Below are positions 7,499 through 16,782 of a stretch of 64,000 nucleotides of DNA, piece by piece. A model generated the notes under the pieces. That model was not told where the DNA came from. It ran no database searches and saw only the letters and a list, made by a program, of their open reading frames with translations. Each line of letters begins with the position of its first letter. Position 1 is the stretch's first letter. The stretch comes from Paenibacillus hamazuiensis. GTDB lineage: Bacteria; Bacillota; Bacilli; Paenibacillales; NBRC-103111. The stretch is taken from assembly GCF_023276405.1 (NCBI RefSeq), contig NZ_JALRMO010000001.1, positions 2,604,001 to 2,668,000 of the forward strand, given 5' to 3'. A program made the position numbers and the translations under genes.

Positions 7499-9322
7499 TC
7501 AGTACACGTCTCTCTGATATCGTTTATTTTGCTGCATGGCTGCGAGATATTCTTCCGCTTGTTCGCGGCTCATGCCGCCTTCCTTCTCGATGATGTCCAC
7601 GAGAGTCCGATGAACGTCCCGAGCCATCCGCTTCTCATCGCCGCAAATGTAAACCGCCGCACCCTGCTGCAGCCAGGTGAACAATTCCTTGCTATGCTGA
7701 AGCATGCGATGCTGCACGTAGACCTTCTCCTCCGTATCGCGCGAGAACGCCACATCCATACGGGTAAGGACGCCGTCTTTGATCCATCGCTGCCATTCGG
7801 TCTGGTACAAGAAGTCGGTCGTGAAATGCTGATCTCCAAAGAACAGCCAGGATCGGCCGGTTGCGCCAATTTCTTCCCGTTCCTGCATGAAGGAGCGGAA
7901 AGGCGCGATTCCTGTGCCGGGGCCGACCATTATGATCGGCGTGCTCGGGTCTTCCGGAAGCTTGAAGTTCGAATTGTGCTGGATGAACACGGGAACCCTA
8001 TCTCCAGGCTGCAATCGTTCCGCACAGAAAATCGAGCAAACTCCGTTACGCTCCCGCCCGTGCGCCTCATAGCGGAGCGCCCCGATGGTCAGATGCACCT
8101 CATCGGGATTGGCCGACTGCGAGCTTGCAATGGAATACAAACGCGCCGGTATTTTTCTGAGCTGGGAAACCACATCTTGGGCGCTTCCTTGCATCGGGCC
8201 GTAATCGCGGACGAAGTCCACCAGGTCGCGTCCGTGGATGTAGGCTTTGCACTGCTCCTCATTGCCGGCCTCCAGCAGCTCAAGAACCTTCTTATTCGCT
8301 GCAAGCGGCGCTAACTTGTCAAGCAGCGGTTTCGTTAGGACCGTAATCTCGAAATATTCGATCAGCGCCTCTCTCAGAGGCCGGACCTCGCCTTGTTTAT
8401 TGATGACTACCTGCTCGTTTGGATCCCACTTTGTATGTTCGAGCAGAAGATCCACCAGTGCCGGATCGTTGTGAGGGTAGACGCCCAAGCTGTCGCCAGG
8501 TTTAAAGTTAAGCCCCGAGCCTTCAAGAGAAAGCTCGATATGGCGCGTTTCTTTATTGGACCCGCGGCCGTTCAAATTGATATTCGTCAAGACCTCGGCC
8601 TGGAAAGGATTCGTTCTGGAATAGGCAGATTCCGAGGCGATCGTTTCAGCTGCCGCTGAAGGAGCAGCGGCGGAAACGGCCCCCCCTTGTCCTTCCTTCA
8701 AACGCTGAATCACGCCCTGCAGCCATTCCGCCGCCGGCTCGTCATAGTCCACGTCGCAATCGACACGTTCGAACAACCTTGTTCCGCCGAGCTCTTCCAG
8801 CCTGGCATCGAAATCTTTGCCGGTCTGGCAAAACAACTCGTACGAGCTGTCGCCAAGCGACAGGACCGAGAAGCTGACGCCATCCAGCCGCGGCGCCCGT
8901 TTGCTGTGCAAAAACTCATGGAATGAGATCGCATTATCAGGCGGTTCGCCTTCTCCATGTGTGCTGACGATAATAAGCAGCTGCTGTACCTTCTTGAGCT
9001 GATTCGTTTTGAAATCGCTCATTGACGAAAGGGTGACTTCAAAACCGTTCGCCTCAAGCGCCTTCGCCGACTTTTTCGCAAGTCCCTGCGCATTGCCGGA
9101 CTGCGAGCCGTAGAGTACGGTCACTTCTTTACTTACGGCCGGCACACCGCTTGGCGCCGGCTGCGACAACCCGAGTGCACCGGAAGGTGCTTGAATCGCC
9201 GCCGACGCGGCGAGATATCCGCTGAGCCAAATCTTTTGCGACTCGTTCAGGGTCGAAATAAGTCGATTCAGAAGATCGACCTGTTCCTGGCTAAAGGGAC
9301 TGTTATTTACCTGAAATTGCAA
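7499..9322 (-). CDS. cysJ: Sulfite reductase (NADPH) flavoprotein alpha subunit
   Basis: About 607 residues. It passes electrons from NADPH through FAD and FMN to CysI. Domains in order: flavodoxin/FMN (VLYGSQSGNAQGLAKKSA, VSTHGEGEPPDNA, LGDSSYELFCQTGKD), FAD-binding ferredoxin-reductase type (RLYSIASSQ, GVCSIFCAERLQPGD) and NADP-binding (MVGPGTGIAPFRSF; the C-terminus ends in VY, typical of the family). I chose the TTG at 9322 because GGGGTGGAG sits just upstream and the product then begins like other Bacillales CysJ proteins (QFQVNNSPFSQEQ). A GTG or ATG up to 9352 is possible. Confidence 0.96.
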   Translation of the reverse strand: MQFQVNNSPFSQEQVDLLNRLISTLNESQKIWLSGYLAASAAIQAPSGALGLSQPAPSGVPAVSKEVTVLYGSQSGNAQGLAKKSAKALEANGFEVTLSSMSDFKTNQLKKVQQLLIIVSTHGEGEPPDNAISFHEFLHSKRAPRLDGVSFSVLSLGDSSYELFCQTGKDFDARLEELGGTRLFERVDCDVDYDEPAAEWLQGVIQRLKEGQGGAVSAAAPSAAAETIASESAYSRTNPFQAEVLTNINLNGRGSNKETRHIELSLEGSGLNFKPGDSLGVYPHNDPALVDLLLEHTKWDPNEQVVINKQGEVRPLREALIEYFEITVLTKPLLDKLAPLAANKKVLELLEAGNEEQCKAYIHGRDLVDFVRDYGPMQGSAQDVVSQLRKIPARLYSIASSQSANPDEVHLTIGALRYEAHGRERNGVCSIFCAERLQPGDRVPVFIQHNSNFKLPEDPSTPIIMVGPGTGIAPFRSFMQEREEIGATGRSWLFFGDQHFTTDFLYQTEWQRWIKDGVLTRMDVAFSRDTEEKVYVQHRMLQHSKELFTWLQQGAAVYICGDEKRMARDVHRTLVDIIEKEGGMSREQAEEYLAAMQQNKRYQRDVY

Positions 9323-9495
9323 CGTTCTCCACCCCACATTAAAATGCCTCACGGTTAGACACTATCTATTTCCGCAAGTTTAACTAATCTTATGGAAACT
9401 ATACCACATTCTCCTCCAAAAAAGACGATCGAAAATATAACGATTTCTTATTAAACTTATAAAATTGTATGTATTTGTCGATCTGTGCTTTTTTC

Positions 9496-10761
9496 TTAAC
9501 GAATAACCGGATAATGCTGCACGTAGTCAATGCGCTGAGCGAGTGTAGGGTGCGAGCCGAGAAACCATTGCACGAGCGAGGGCGGATTCACATCGGACAA
9601 GCTGTTTGCCGCGAGCTGTTGAAAGGCGCGGATTCCCGCGTCTTTATCCTGCGTGAGCGAAATAGCGTATTGGTCCGCACTGTGTTCGTGCATCCTGGAT
9701 ATGGCGTTATCGAGCGGCGAAGCCGCAAAGGTCAGCACCGATGTGAGCAGGAATAACACCGGAAGGCTTGCCATATCGTACGGTCCGCGCACATTCAGCT
9801 CGGTGCCGAACTTCGAATGGATCCTTCGGTACAGGCGGTAAACGAGCCAAAAGCCAGTGAGACTTTCAGCGATACCGTATAAAGTGCCCCACAATACATG
9901 ATGTTTGACGTAGTGCCCCATTTCGTGGGCCATAATGAACAAAATCTCGTCTTTTTTCAGCTTCTGCAGCGTTGTGTCCCACAGCACGATCCTTGTTGAC
10001 GCGCCGATTCCGCTCACATAGGCATTGAGCGTATTCGTCTGTTTCGATTTGTCCACCTGATAAACCTGATTCGCCGGAATGCCGGCTTCATCGGCAAGCT
10101 TTAATATTTTTTGACGTAGCTGCTCGTCCTGCAGCGGCTTGAATTCGTTAAACACCGGATCCAGCACGATAGGCTGAACGAATGTGAAAAAGAGCGTCAA
10201 CGGAATGGAGACGATCCAGCCCCAAAGCCACCAGCGCTGAGGACTTTTTTTGATTGCCCAGAGCAAAAGGCCGTATAACGGAACGGATAAGCAGTAATCG
10301 ATCACAAGGCTCTTCGCCTGGTCTCCGAGCCACGAACCGATTGCTTGGTTGGACAAGCCGTATGCCCGGTTGAGACTGTGCAAATAATAATCCAGCGGCA
10401 GTTCGATGAGCTGAAGCGTAACCTGCAGCAGGAACAGAAAGACGATCAACCTGAGGCCGGATAATCTGAACCAGTCTTCCGCTTTGTCACGGAACCACGC
10501 GGAAACGCCAAGCGCAAGCAGCAGCGCCATAATCGTCCATTTTATCGGAGTCGAAATGAAAAAGCTGATATATTCGATCGTTGACAGCCGGTGAACATTG
10601 TGAATCTGCTCCCCGGACATAAACGTGGCCGGATCCGCCGGCCCTCCCGCCATAGCTCCCGGTACTGCCCCTTCGCCCTGTGAAAGAAAATAAAAGGCAA
10701 CGACTGCGGCATATACCGTCACCATACCCGCCCAGATCAACAATATTTTTTTCAAGCTCAA
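9496..10761 (-). CDS. M48-family zinc metalloprotease (STE24/CAAX protease type)
   Basis: A 421-residue integral membrane protease. The zinc motif HEMGH is at 279-283, and a downstream EHSADQYA supplies the third ligand. Several transmembrane segments precede the catalytic domain (residues 1-30, 65-90, 105-125, 160-200), with more around 290-350. The N-terminal block (residues 1-205) matches the peptidase M48 N-terminal domain architecture. Such proteins cleave membrane or prenylated-like substrates in quality control; the substrate here is unknown. TTG start preceded by AGGGGAGGGG. No operon partners. Confidence 0.93.
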   Translation of the reverse strand: MSLKKILLIWAGMVTVYAAVVAFYFLSQGEGAVPGAMAGGPADPATFMSGEQIHNVHRLSTIEYISFFISTPIKWTIMALLLALGVSAWFRDKAEDWFRLSGLRLIVFLFLLQVTLQLIELPLDYYLHSLNRAYGLSNQAIGSWLGDQAKSLVIDYCLSVPLYGLLLWAIKKSPQRWWLWGWIVSIPLTLFFTFVQPIVLDPVFNEFKPLQDEQLRQKILKLADEAGIPANQVYQVDKSKQTNTLNAYVSGIGASTRIVLWDTTLQKLKKDEILFIMAHEMGHYVKHHVLWGTLYGIAESLTGFWLVYRLYRRIHSKFGTELNVRGPYDMASLPVLFLLTSVLTFAASPLDNAISRMHEHSADQYAISLTQDKDAGIRAFQQLAANSLSDVNPPSLVQWFLGSHPTLAQRIDYVQHYPVIR

Positions 10762-10936
10762 GCAAAGCCCCTCCCCTCGAAAAAGGTTTCTTATCCCAGT
10801 TTAAGCTTCGTTCGCATTTTTATAACAATACGACTAAAAAAGAAAGCTTTGATTCGGCCATGAACCAAATTACATCGTCACTAATCGTTTGAACCTACCT
10901 TCGTCAGGGTACAATACCCATTAATAATACGCCGAA

Positions 10937-11410
10937 ATGCTTAAACGGAAGGCGGCATCGGGATTCATGCTCTTTCTTTTTGGCTCCATCCTTGTCCTCA
11001 ACACGTTGGCATATTTCGTTCCCAAAAAAATGACATGGCCGCAGCTTTACCTTACAACTTTCTTCTCGTTCTGCCTTCAGCAGTTAGCCGACTTGATCCT
11101 GAACATCAAATACGATCTATACGGATTTTTCCAAAAAGGAGTGGACTGGGCTTCCTTTCTACCGATTTTCGGACTGTTTCCGGCTGTGAGTATCCTCTTT
11201 CTCAATCTGTTTCCATACAATGCCGGAATTGGACGTAAAACGCTTTATCTTCTCGGATGGTCAGCTTTTTCCATTTCCTATGAAGCATGCGCCTTAAAGG
11301 CCGGATGGTTTTATTACAACGGATGGAAGCTGTCGTACTCCGCTCTGATCCACCCTTGGCTGTTCCTTCTTTTGTTGTGGCATTTCCGTATTGTCCAAAG
11401 AATCTCATAA
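10937..11410 (+). CDS. CBO0543-like membrane protein, first copy
   Basis: A 157-residue, four to five transmembrane-segment protein of the CBO0543 family; function unknown. Shared blocks with its neighbour are LNTLAYFVPKK, LILNIKYDLYGFF, FPAVSILFLNLFPYN and KAGWFYYNGWKLSYSA. The start is uncertain: the ATG at 10937 lacks a good ribosome binding site, and the internal ATG at 10967 aligns with the start of the second copy (MLFLF versus MLFLY). It is followed 16 bases later by a paralogue in the same direction. Confidence 0.8.
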   Translation: MLKRKAASGFMLFLFGSILVLNTLAYFVPKKMTWPQLYLTTFFSFCLQQLADLILNIKYDLYGFFQKGVDWASFLPIFGLFPAVSILFLNLFPYNAGIGRKTLYLLGWSAFSISYEACALKAGWFYYNGWKLSYSALIHPWLFLLLLWHFRIVQRIS

Positions 11411-11426
11411 TGCGGAGACTCTAATC

Positions 11427-11885
11427 ATGCTGTTCCTTTATATTTCCGTTATTGTTTTGAATGCAGCTGCATATTGGATACCGAAAAAATTGACCAAACA
11501 GGAACTCTATATCACAACGATCTTTGCCTACGTTCTTCAATGGTTAACCGACATGATATTGGATTTGAAATATGACCTTTACGGCTATTTCGGAAAAGGT
11601 TTCAACTGGCCTTCTCTGTTGGTCGTATATGGGATTTTCCCTGCCGTTAACATCCTTTATCTGAACTTGTACCCTTACGGCCGAAGCGTCGGGCGTAAAG
11701 TGTTATATATTTTCGGTTGGACTGCGTTCACCCTGCTGTATGAAGTGGTTGCCTTGAAAAGCGGATGGTTCTATTACAACGGTTGGAAATTATGGTATTC
11801 CGCAATAGCGGATCCGGTGTTATTCGTCATGCTGGGAGTGCATTTAAAGATCATTAGGCGACTGTTCTACGAACGGAACGGGTAA
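11427..11885 (+). CDS. CBO0543-like membrane protein, second copy
   Basis: About 152 residues, an all-helical membrane protein and tandem paralogue of the gene just upstream (LNAAAYWIPKKL, DLKYDLYGYFGKG, FPAVNILYLNLYPYG, KSGWFYYNGWKLWYSA). The two diverge along the whole length, so the duplication is old. The ATG at 11427 follows GCGGAGA eight bases upstream; a TTG at 11391 would overlap the first gene. Function unknown in the family. Confidence 0.82.
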   Translation: MLFLYISVIVLNAAAYWIPKKLTKQELYITTIFAYVLQWLTDMILDLKYDLYGYFGKGFNWPSLLVVYGIFPAVNILYLNLYPYGRSVGRKVLYIFGWTAFTLLYEVVALKSGWFYYNGWKLWYSAIADPVLFVMLGVHLKIIRRLFYERNG

Positions 11886-11952
11886 TATAAAAAAACGTAT
11901 GGCTGAAATTCGAACAAGCCGCTATGATTTAAAGGAGGAAGGTGGTTGTTCC

Positions 11953-12807
11953 ATGGAAAAAGAAATGTTTCTGTTTCCGGGCAAAGCTCCGGGATCGGAA
12001 AGAGTACAGCTGGAAGAAAAAATTTTTGAAGAACCTTGGGAACATACCTTTAAAAGGGTTGTTCAGGGGGTAACCGCGCCTTCAGTCATCCCCTATGTCC
12101 CTGAACAGCCAAATGGAGTTGCCGTTATTGTCATCCCCGGCGGAGGTTACCGGAGGCAGGTACTGAACCTGGAGGGCGCCGATATCGCGAAATGGTTGAA
12201 TTCCTTCGGGGTCACAGCGTTTGTGTTAAAACATAGAATGCCCGGAGACGGACATGAGCATGCGCTTGACGTACCTTTGCAGGACGGGCAAAGAGCGGTC
12301 AGGCTTGTTCGCAGCATGGCCTTTCAATATGGGATAAATCCGGAAAAAGTAGGTGTAATGGGATTTTCCGCAGGAGGGCATCTCGCCTCTGCATTAGGCA
12401 CCTGTTACGATCGGAAATTTTATGAACCTATCGACTCGGCAGATCAGATCAGTGCCAAACCGGATTTTATGGTTCTGTGTTATCCCTGCATTTCCTTGAA
12501 CGGCTGGGACGGGAAAGATAAGGACTTCCCTACCCCGCTTATGGAAATGGTGAAAAAGTACAGCACCGATGAACTGGTTACGAAGGATACGCCTACATCC
12601 TTTATCATGGTTGCTGACGACGATACTACAACCCCGGCGGAACACAGCGTCAGCTTCTATCTTGCCCTGCGAAAAGCACGTGTCTCTGCGGAGCTGCATG
12701 CGTATAAATCGGGAAAACACGGCTTTGGCATGGGTACGACCAAGGGTCCTGTGCAAGGCTGGACTGCGGCATGCAAAAGTTGGCTGGAAACCGTAACCGC
12801 CATGTAG
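11953..12807 (+). CDS. Alpha/beta hydrolase, acetyl-esterase (BD-FAE/AXE-like)
   Basis: A 284-residue cytosolic esterase likely to remove acetyl groups from sugars or xylo-oligosaccharides. The oxyanion-hole segment VIVIPGGGYRRQV, the nucleophile elbow GFSAGGH (GxSxG) and a C-terminal Asp/His pair (VADDDTTTP, GKHGFG) complete the catalytic triad. No signal peptide. The start ATG is seven bases after GAAGGTGG and close to AAAGGAGG; an upstream in-frame ATG at 11899 is less well placed. Confidence 0.88.
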   Translation: MEKEMFLFPGKAPGSERVQLEEKIFEEPWEHTFKRVVQGVTAPSVIPYVPEQPNGVAVIVIPGGGYRRQVLNLEGADIAKWLNSFGVTAFVLKHRMPGDGHEHALDVPLQDGQRAVRLVRSMAFQYGINPEKVGVMGFSAGGHLASALGTCYDRKFYEPIDSADQISAKPDFMVLCYPCISLNGWDGKDKDFPTPLMEMVKKYSTDELVTKDTPTSFIMVADDDTTTPAEHSVSFYLALRKARVSAELHAYKSGKHGFGMGTTKGPVQGWTAACKSWLETVTAM

Positions 12808-12870
12808 GCACTTCTCACATCGATGCAATCAGTTCCTTCAATTTTGACTCGTCTTGGTCTGCAAGGGTCG

Positions 12871-12896
12871 AAAAAAGCCGACCCTTGGGCCGGCTT
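12871..12896 (-). terminator. Terminator of mqo
   Basis: On the minus strand AAGCCGGCC... pairs with GGGTCGGCTT and is followed directly by six T. It lies 44 bases downstream of the mqo stop codon; one stem mismatch. Confidence 0.7.
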
Positions 12897-12939
12897 CGAT
12901 GTATAGCTTATTTGCGCAAAAGCTGCACTGTTTCCCTCT

Positions 12940-14457
12940 TTACGATACGGTTCGGCTTGCCATCTGTACCGGTACTTTTTCACTGAGACCGAGTATCCGC
13001 GCTGTTGAAGCATGAATGTCTTGGATAAGTTCCGGGTGTTTCAATAGCGAAATGCCGTAAGAAGGTATCATTTCTTTTATTTTCGGTTCCCACGTTTTTA
13101 TTTGCTGCGGGAAGCATTTTTTTATAACTTCAAGCATGACGGAAACGGCGGTGGAAGCACCTGGGGAAGCGCCAAGCAAGGCGGCTATCGAGCCGTCGGC
13201 AGCGCTGATAACCTCCGTGCCAAATTGCAAAGTTCCTTTGCCGGCAGCCGTATCCTTAATAATTTGCACACGCTGGCCCGCGACCAGCAAATCCCAATCC
13301 TCGCTTTTGGCATTCGGTACGAATTCCCGCAGCTCTTCCATACGTTGTTCCTTCGATAACATCACTTGCTTGATCAGGTATGCGGTCAGTGAAGCATTTT
13401 TTACGCCTGCCGCCATCATCGTTACGAGATTGTGCGGTTTGACGGAAGTTATCAAATCAAACATCGAACCGAATTTTAAAAATTTTGGCGAGAATCCGGC
13501 AAACGGTCCGAATAACAACGATTCCTTGTTGTCGATATATCTTGTATCAAGATGCGGAACAGACATCGGAGGCGCGCCGACCGCTGCCTTGCCATATACT
13601 TTGGCATGATGCTGCGCTACGACGTCCGGGTTTTGACACACCATAAATAGTCCGCTAACCGGAAATCCGCCGATTCCTTTTCCTTCCGGGATGCCGGACT
13701 TTTGCAGCAGATGCAGGCTTCCTCCGCCGCCGCCGATAAAGACGAATTTTGCCGTATGCCGTTCGACCGCACCGCTGTCGATGTTACGAACTTTCAATTC
13801 CCATAAGCCGTCGCTCGTACGTTTAATATCATCCACATTATGTTTGAATTTTATGTCGACATTTTTACTTTTTAAGTGGGCGAACAACATGCGCGTCAAA
13901 GCGCCAAAATTGACATCCGTTCCGGATTCGATTCTGGTAGCTGCTATAGGTTTATTCGAGCCCCGGTCCTTCATCATAAGCGGAATCCATTCCTTCAGTT
14001 TATCCGGATCGTCGGAAAACTCCATCCCTTGGAACAAGGGATTGCCCGACATCGCCTCAAAACGTTTTTTAAGAAATGCAACGTCTTGTTCCCCTTGTAC
14101 GAAACTCATATGAGGTAGCGGCATGATAAAATCTTGCGGATTACGAATCAAATTGCTTTTTACCAGATAAGACCAAAACTGCTTGGAAACCTGGTATTCT
14201 TCATTCACTTTAACAGCTTTGCTAATATCGATGGTTCCGTCCGACTTTTCCACGGTATAGTTAAGCTCGCACAATGATGCGTGGCCGGTACCCGCATTAT
14301 TCCATTCGTTAGAGCTTTCCTCTCCTGCGCTTGCAAGCCTCTCAAACACTGTAATTTCCCAGTTCGGTACTAATTCTTTCAGCAGTGACCCTAAAGTTGC
14401 GCTCATAATTCCGGCACCAATCAAGATAACGTCTGTTTTAGTTTGTCTGTTGCTCAT
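12940..14457 (-). CDS. mqo: Malate:quinone oxidoreductase
   Basis: A 505-residue FAD enzyme at the membrane surface that oxidises malate to oxaloacetate and passes electrons to quinone. The N-terminal dinucleotide fold [15 protein letters not shown] (9-23) is followed by [18 protein letters not shown], a family signature, and [15 protein letters not shown] later. Length normal. It is transcribed alone, with a long leader (14458 onward) carrying two hairpin-forming elements and a terminator behind it. Confidence 0.96.
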   Translation of the reverse strand: MSNRQTKTDVILIGAGIMSATLGSLLKELVPNWEITVFERLASAGEESSNEWNNAGTGHASLCELNYTVEKSDGTIDISKAVKVNEEYQVSKQFWSYLVKSNLIRNPQDFIMPLPHMSFVQGEQDVAFLKKRFEAMSGNPLFQGMEFSDDPDKLKEWIPLMMKDRGSNKPIAATRIESGTDVNFGALTRMLFAHLKSKNVDIKFKHNVDDIKRTSDGLWELKVRNIDSGAVERHTAKFVFIGGGGGSLHLLQKSGIPEGKGIGGFPVSGLFMVCQNPDVVAQHHAKVYGKAAVGAPPMSVPHLDTRYIDNKESLLFGPFAGFSPKFLKFGSMFDLITSVKPHNLVTMMAAGVKNASLTAYLIKQVMLSKEQRMEELREFVPNAKSEDWDLLVAGQRVQIIKDTAAGKGTLQFGTEVISAADGSIAALLGASPGASTAVSVMLEVIKKCFPQQIKTWEPKIKEMIPSYGISLLKHPELIQDIHASTARILGLSEKVPVQMASRTVS

Positions 14458-14488
14458 ATTTACCGTCCCATCACGCTAGTATTTGAAG

Positions 14489-14551
14489 AAAAAAATGGTG
14501 GCGCCTGTGCGTAGGCTTCCACAGCAAGCCAGGGTGCGACCAGGTCACACC
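14489..14551 (-). promoter_or_regulatory. Possible mqo leader attenuator and palindrome
   Basis: On the minus strand a hairpin (14499-14531, arms TGGC..CTGTG and CACAGGCGCCA) is followed within four bases by seven T, like an intrinsic terminator ahead of mqo. Just upstream lies a 19-bp near-perfect palindrome at 14533-14551 (GGTGTGACC/GGTCGCACC), which could be an operator. No known riboswitch was recognised. Confidence 0.4.
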
Positions 14552-14779
14552 CCTTTTCCGGCTCTATTTTAACCCTATGGATTAAACACGTCTTTACTAT
14601 TATATGATAGTTATAAGCCATACGACAAGAAGCGCGACGAAGAAACCTAATTCGAGCAGATTTTACCTATAGAAGTGCTGGAAAGTTTTGATCAATGAAG
14701 CTTACGGACAAGCGTGCTACAATGGAACGAACTCAGGCCCAGGGCACCGTTTTGCCTTTATTTGGGGCTGAGTGCTAAT
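14552..14779. other. Intergenic region between mqo and the c-di-AMP riboswitch
   Basis: This divergent promoter region holds no gene. A TACAAT at about 14719 could be the -10 box of the riboswitch transcript, but no well-spaced -35 was seen. Confidence 0.3.
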
Positions 14780-14892
14780 AAGGCCGAAGCTTCGTCAGAA
14801 AGCGCGGGGGACCCATTTACCGGGGTGAAGCCACTCACCATGGCGGGGTGTTTCCTCTTTGACCCTAATCCGTCAGCTAACCTCGCAGGCCG
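14780..14892 (+). ncRNA. c-di-AMP riboswitch (ydaO/yuaA class)
   Basis: Hallmark segments occur in order: GCGGGGGACCCA, GGGGTGAAGCC and AATCCGTCAGCTAACCTCG, with GGCC/GGCC closing the outer helix (14782-14785 and 14888-14891). The class normally lowers expression of cell-wall hydrolase and osmolyte genes when c-di-AMP is high. It ends only a few bases before the ribosome binding site (14896-14905) of the LysM-CAP gene. No separate terminator is visible between aptamer and gene, so control may act by folding over the aptamer end or by ribosome access. Confidence 0.93.
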
Positions 14893-14915
14893 TAAAAAAA
14901 GGAGAGATTCGTATC

Positions 14916-15569
14916 ATGAAGATGAAAAAAGTCATCATCGCGGGTGCGCTTGCACTCAGCATGGTCGTCGGAGCCGGAGCGGCATCCGCGGCATCAACGT
15001 ACACCGTGACCGGACAGGACACGATGTGGAAAATTGCAGTAAGGCAGGGCATCCCGCTCAGCACACTGATCCGCATGAACCCGCAGGTCGCGAACCCGAA
15101 CATCATTTGGCCCGGCATGAAGCTGATCGTCCCTGGCACTGCTGCGCAGCCTAGCGCTCCGGGAACCGGGAACTCGGCGGCCCCGTCTTCCTCCTCCCAG
15201 TCCGCTTATGCGGATCAAGTCGTCGCTCTCGTCAATCAAGAGCGCGCCAATGCCGGAGTAAAACCGCTCGTTGTCGACCAAGCTTTGGCGGCAATGGCCC
15301 TCGATAAAGCCAAAGATATGTACAATAATCATTACTTTGATCATACGTCGCCAACCTACGGCTCCCCGTTCGATATGATGAATTCTTACGGCATCAGCTA
15401 CACCTACGCGGGCGAAAATATCGCGATGGGCCAGAAGACGCCGCAAGAGGTCATGAACGCCTGGATGAACAGTCCCGGCCATAAGCAAAACATTTTGAGC
15501 CCGAATTACACGAAAATCGGGGTCGCCTATTATAATGGCGAGTGGGTGCAGGAGTTCATCGCGAATTAA
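14916..15569 (+). CDS. Secreted LysM and CAP (SCP/YkwD) domain protein
   Basis: A 217-residue exported protein. Residues 1-28 are a Sec signal peptide (MKMKKVIIAGALALSMVVGA, ending ASA). A LysM domain follows at about 30-75 (YTVTGQDTMWKIAVRQGI, WPGMKLIVP), then a Ser/Pro/Gly linker and a CAP domain from about 95 to the end (VNQERANAGVKPLV, HTSPTYGSPFDMM, AGENIAMGQ, MNSPGHKQNILSPNY). LysM would tether it to peptidoglycan. The riboswitch in its leader ties it to c-di-AMP and wall homeostasis. The ATG at 14916 follows AAAAGGAGAG. Confidence 0.95.
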   Translation: MKMKKVIIAGALALSMVVGAGAASAASTYTVTGQDTMWKIAVRQGIPLSTLIRMNPQVANPNIIWPGMKLIVPGTAAQPSAPGTGNSAAPSSSSQSAYADQVVALVNQERANAGVKPLVVDQALAAMALDKAKDMYNNHYFDHTSPTYGSPFDMMNSYGISYTYAGENIAMGQKTPQEVMNAWMNSPGHKQNILSPNYTKIGVAYYNGEWVQEFIAN

Positions 15570-15587
15570 TGAACGTATTCCCAAAAC

Positions 15588-15634
15588 AAAAAAGCAAAGC
15601 CAGGCATGCTCATGCAAGCCTGGCTTTGCTTTTT
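15588..15634. terminator. Bidirectional terminator
   Basis: A long perfect hairpin, AAAAGCAAAGCCAGGC with GCCTGGCTTTGCTTTT, lies between the convergent CAP and exporter genes. Confidence 0.92.
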
Positions 15635-15640
15635 CCATAC

Positions 15641-16681
15641 TTATCCTTCTGAACCGGCCGGTTCATGGTCATCCGTGTCCATGCACTCTACCAGACGATC
15701 CAATCGAATCAACTGATACCCGTAATCGTAAATCGCCGCGGCGACGATAAAAAGCCGCAGCGAACCGTCTCTGTCTTCGTTGTAGCAGTTTGTCGCGTGC
15801 TTCATGAACGCATCGTTCGCTTCCTTGACAGACGCGGAGTTCCAGCTTTCCGGCTTTACCTTTTCCTCAAATTTGAGCAAAATATGCTCGTTGAACTTAA
15901 TCAGCTTTTCCAAATGCCGGTCATAGCTCATATCGATGTCCGGTGTCCGCTCCGATTGAAAGTAATGCTCATGTACATCCTCCAGCACCTCGTAGCCTTT
16001 CTGCAAACATTGCAGCAGCTGCTTGTACACAACGATCTGACGCGTCCGTCGGTACTTAGCCCGCTTCAGCTTCTTCAGCTCCTCTTCCAGCAGCTTATAT
16101 TTATCCGTAAGCGAGTGCAGAGCATCCTCCAGCTCCTGCTTTTGTTCCCGAAACACCTTCTCTTTCATCTCATCGGAAATGGCGGTGCGAAGCAGCAAGG
16201 ACAGCTGATTGAAAACCGAATGGATCTGCTTGTTGAATTGCACCTTCGGATCCGGGGGCATGAATGCAATATTGAGCACAAAAGCCGATAATATCCCGAT
16301 CATGCTGAGCAGGAAGCGGTTCAGTGCAAATTCCCACTGTCCGGAAGCCTCCATCACCGCCACGACCGTCACCAGCGTCAAACCGACGGACTCTCCCATC
16401 CCGATTTTCATACAGAGCATGATGACGAGGATGCAGACGACGCCGATGGCGATCGGCTCCTTTGAGAAATACGTTCCGGCCAGCAGCGCAATAACGGCGC
16501 CGAGCGTGTTCGTCTGCACCTGCTCGAGGAAATGCCGCCAAGACCGGTATATCGAGGGCTGCAGCGCGAAAATGGCCGCCACCGCGGCAATCACCGGCGG
16601 GGAAAAATGAAGCCATGTGCTGACGTACAGGGACAGCGTGACAGCGATTCCTGTCTTGAGCATGCGGGCTCCGAATGTCAT
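15641..16681 (-). CDS. Aromatic acid exporter family protein (FUSC/DUF939)
   Basis: A 346-residue protein with an N-terminal membrane domain (about residues 8-145, five to six helices, including LQPSIYRSWRHFLEQVQTN, a motif of the family). A cytosolic helical region follows (about 150-330), with a predicted coiled coil at 165-215 (EKVFREQKQELEDALHSL). Relatives are annotated as aromatic acid or fusaric acid exporters; the substrate is not known here. ATG at 16681 after AAGGAGGGG. Confidence 0.9.
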   Translation of the reverse strand: MTFGARMLKTGIAVTLSLYVSTWLHFSPPVIAAVAAIFALQPSIYRSWRHFLEQVQTNTLGAVIALLAGTYFSKEPIAIGVVCILVIMLCMKIGMGESVGLTLVTVVAVMEASGQWEFALNRFLLSMIGILSAFVLNIAFMPPDPKVQFNKQIHSVFNQLSLLLRTAISDEMKEKVFREQKQELEDALHSLTDKYKLLEEELKKLKRAKYRRTRQIVVYKQLLQCLQKGYEVLEDVHEHYFQSERTPDIDMSYDRHLEKLIKFNEHILLKFEEKVKPESWNSASVKEANDAFMKHATNCYNEDRDGSLRLFIVAAAIYDYGYQLIRLDRLVECMDTDDHEPAGSEG

Positions 16682-16782
16682 GGTGTCCCCTCCTTGGACT
16701 GTTTGTACTTTTCATATTGTACCAGAGGAAGAGAACCAATCCAATCGATAGTTACGGCTGGATGGATGAAAAACCGGAACTA

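Noticed and set aside
14531-14575. T-box-like AGGGTG...ACC sequence
   Set aside because: Only a partial match to the T-box core and no specifier stem; the direction would point away from a biosynthetic or tRNA-synthetase gene.
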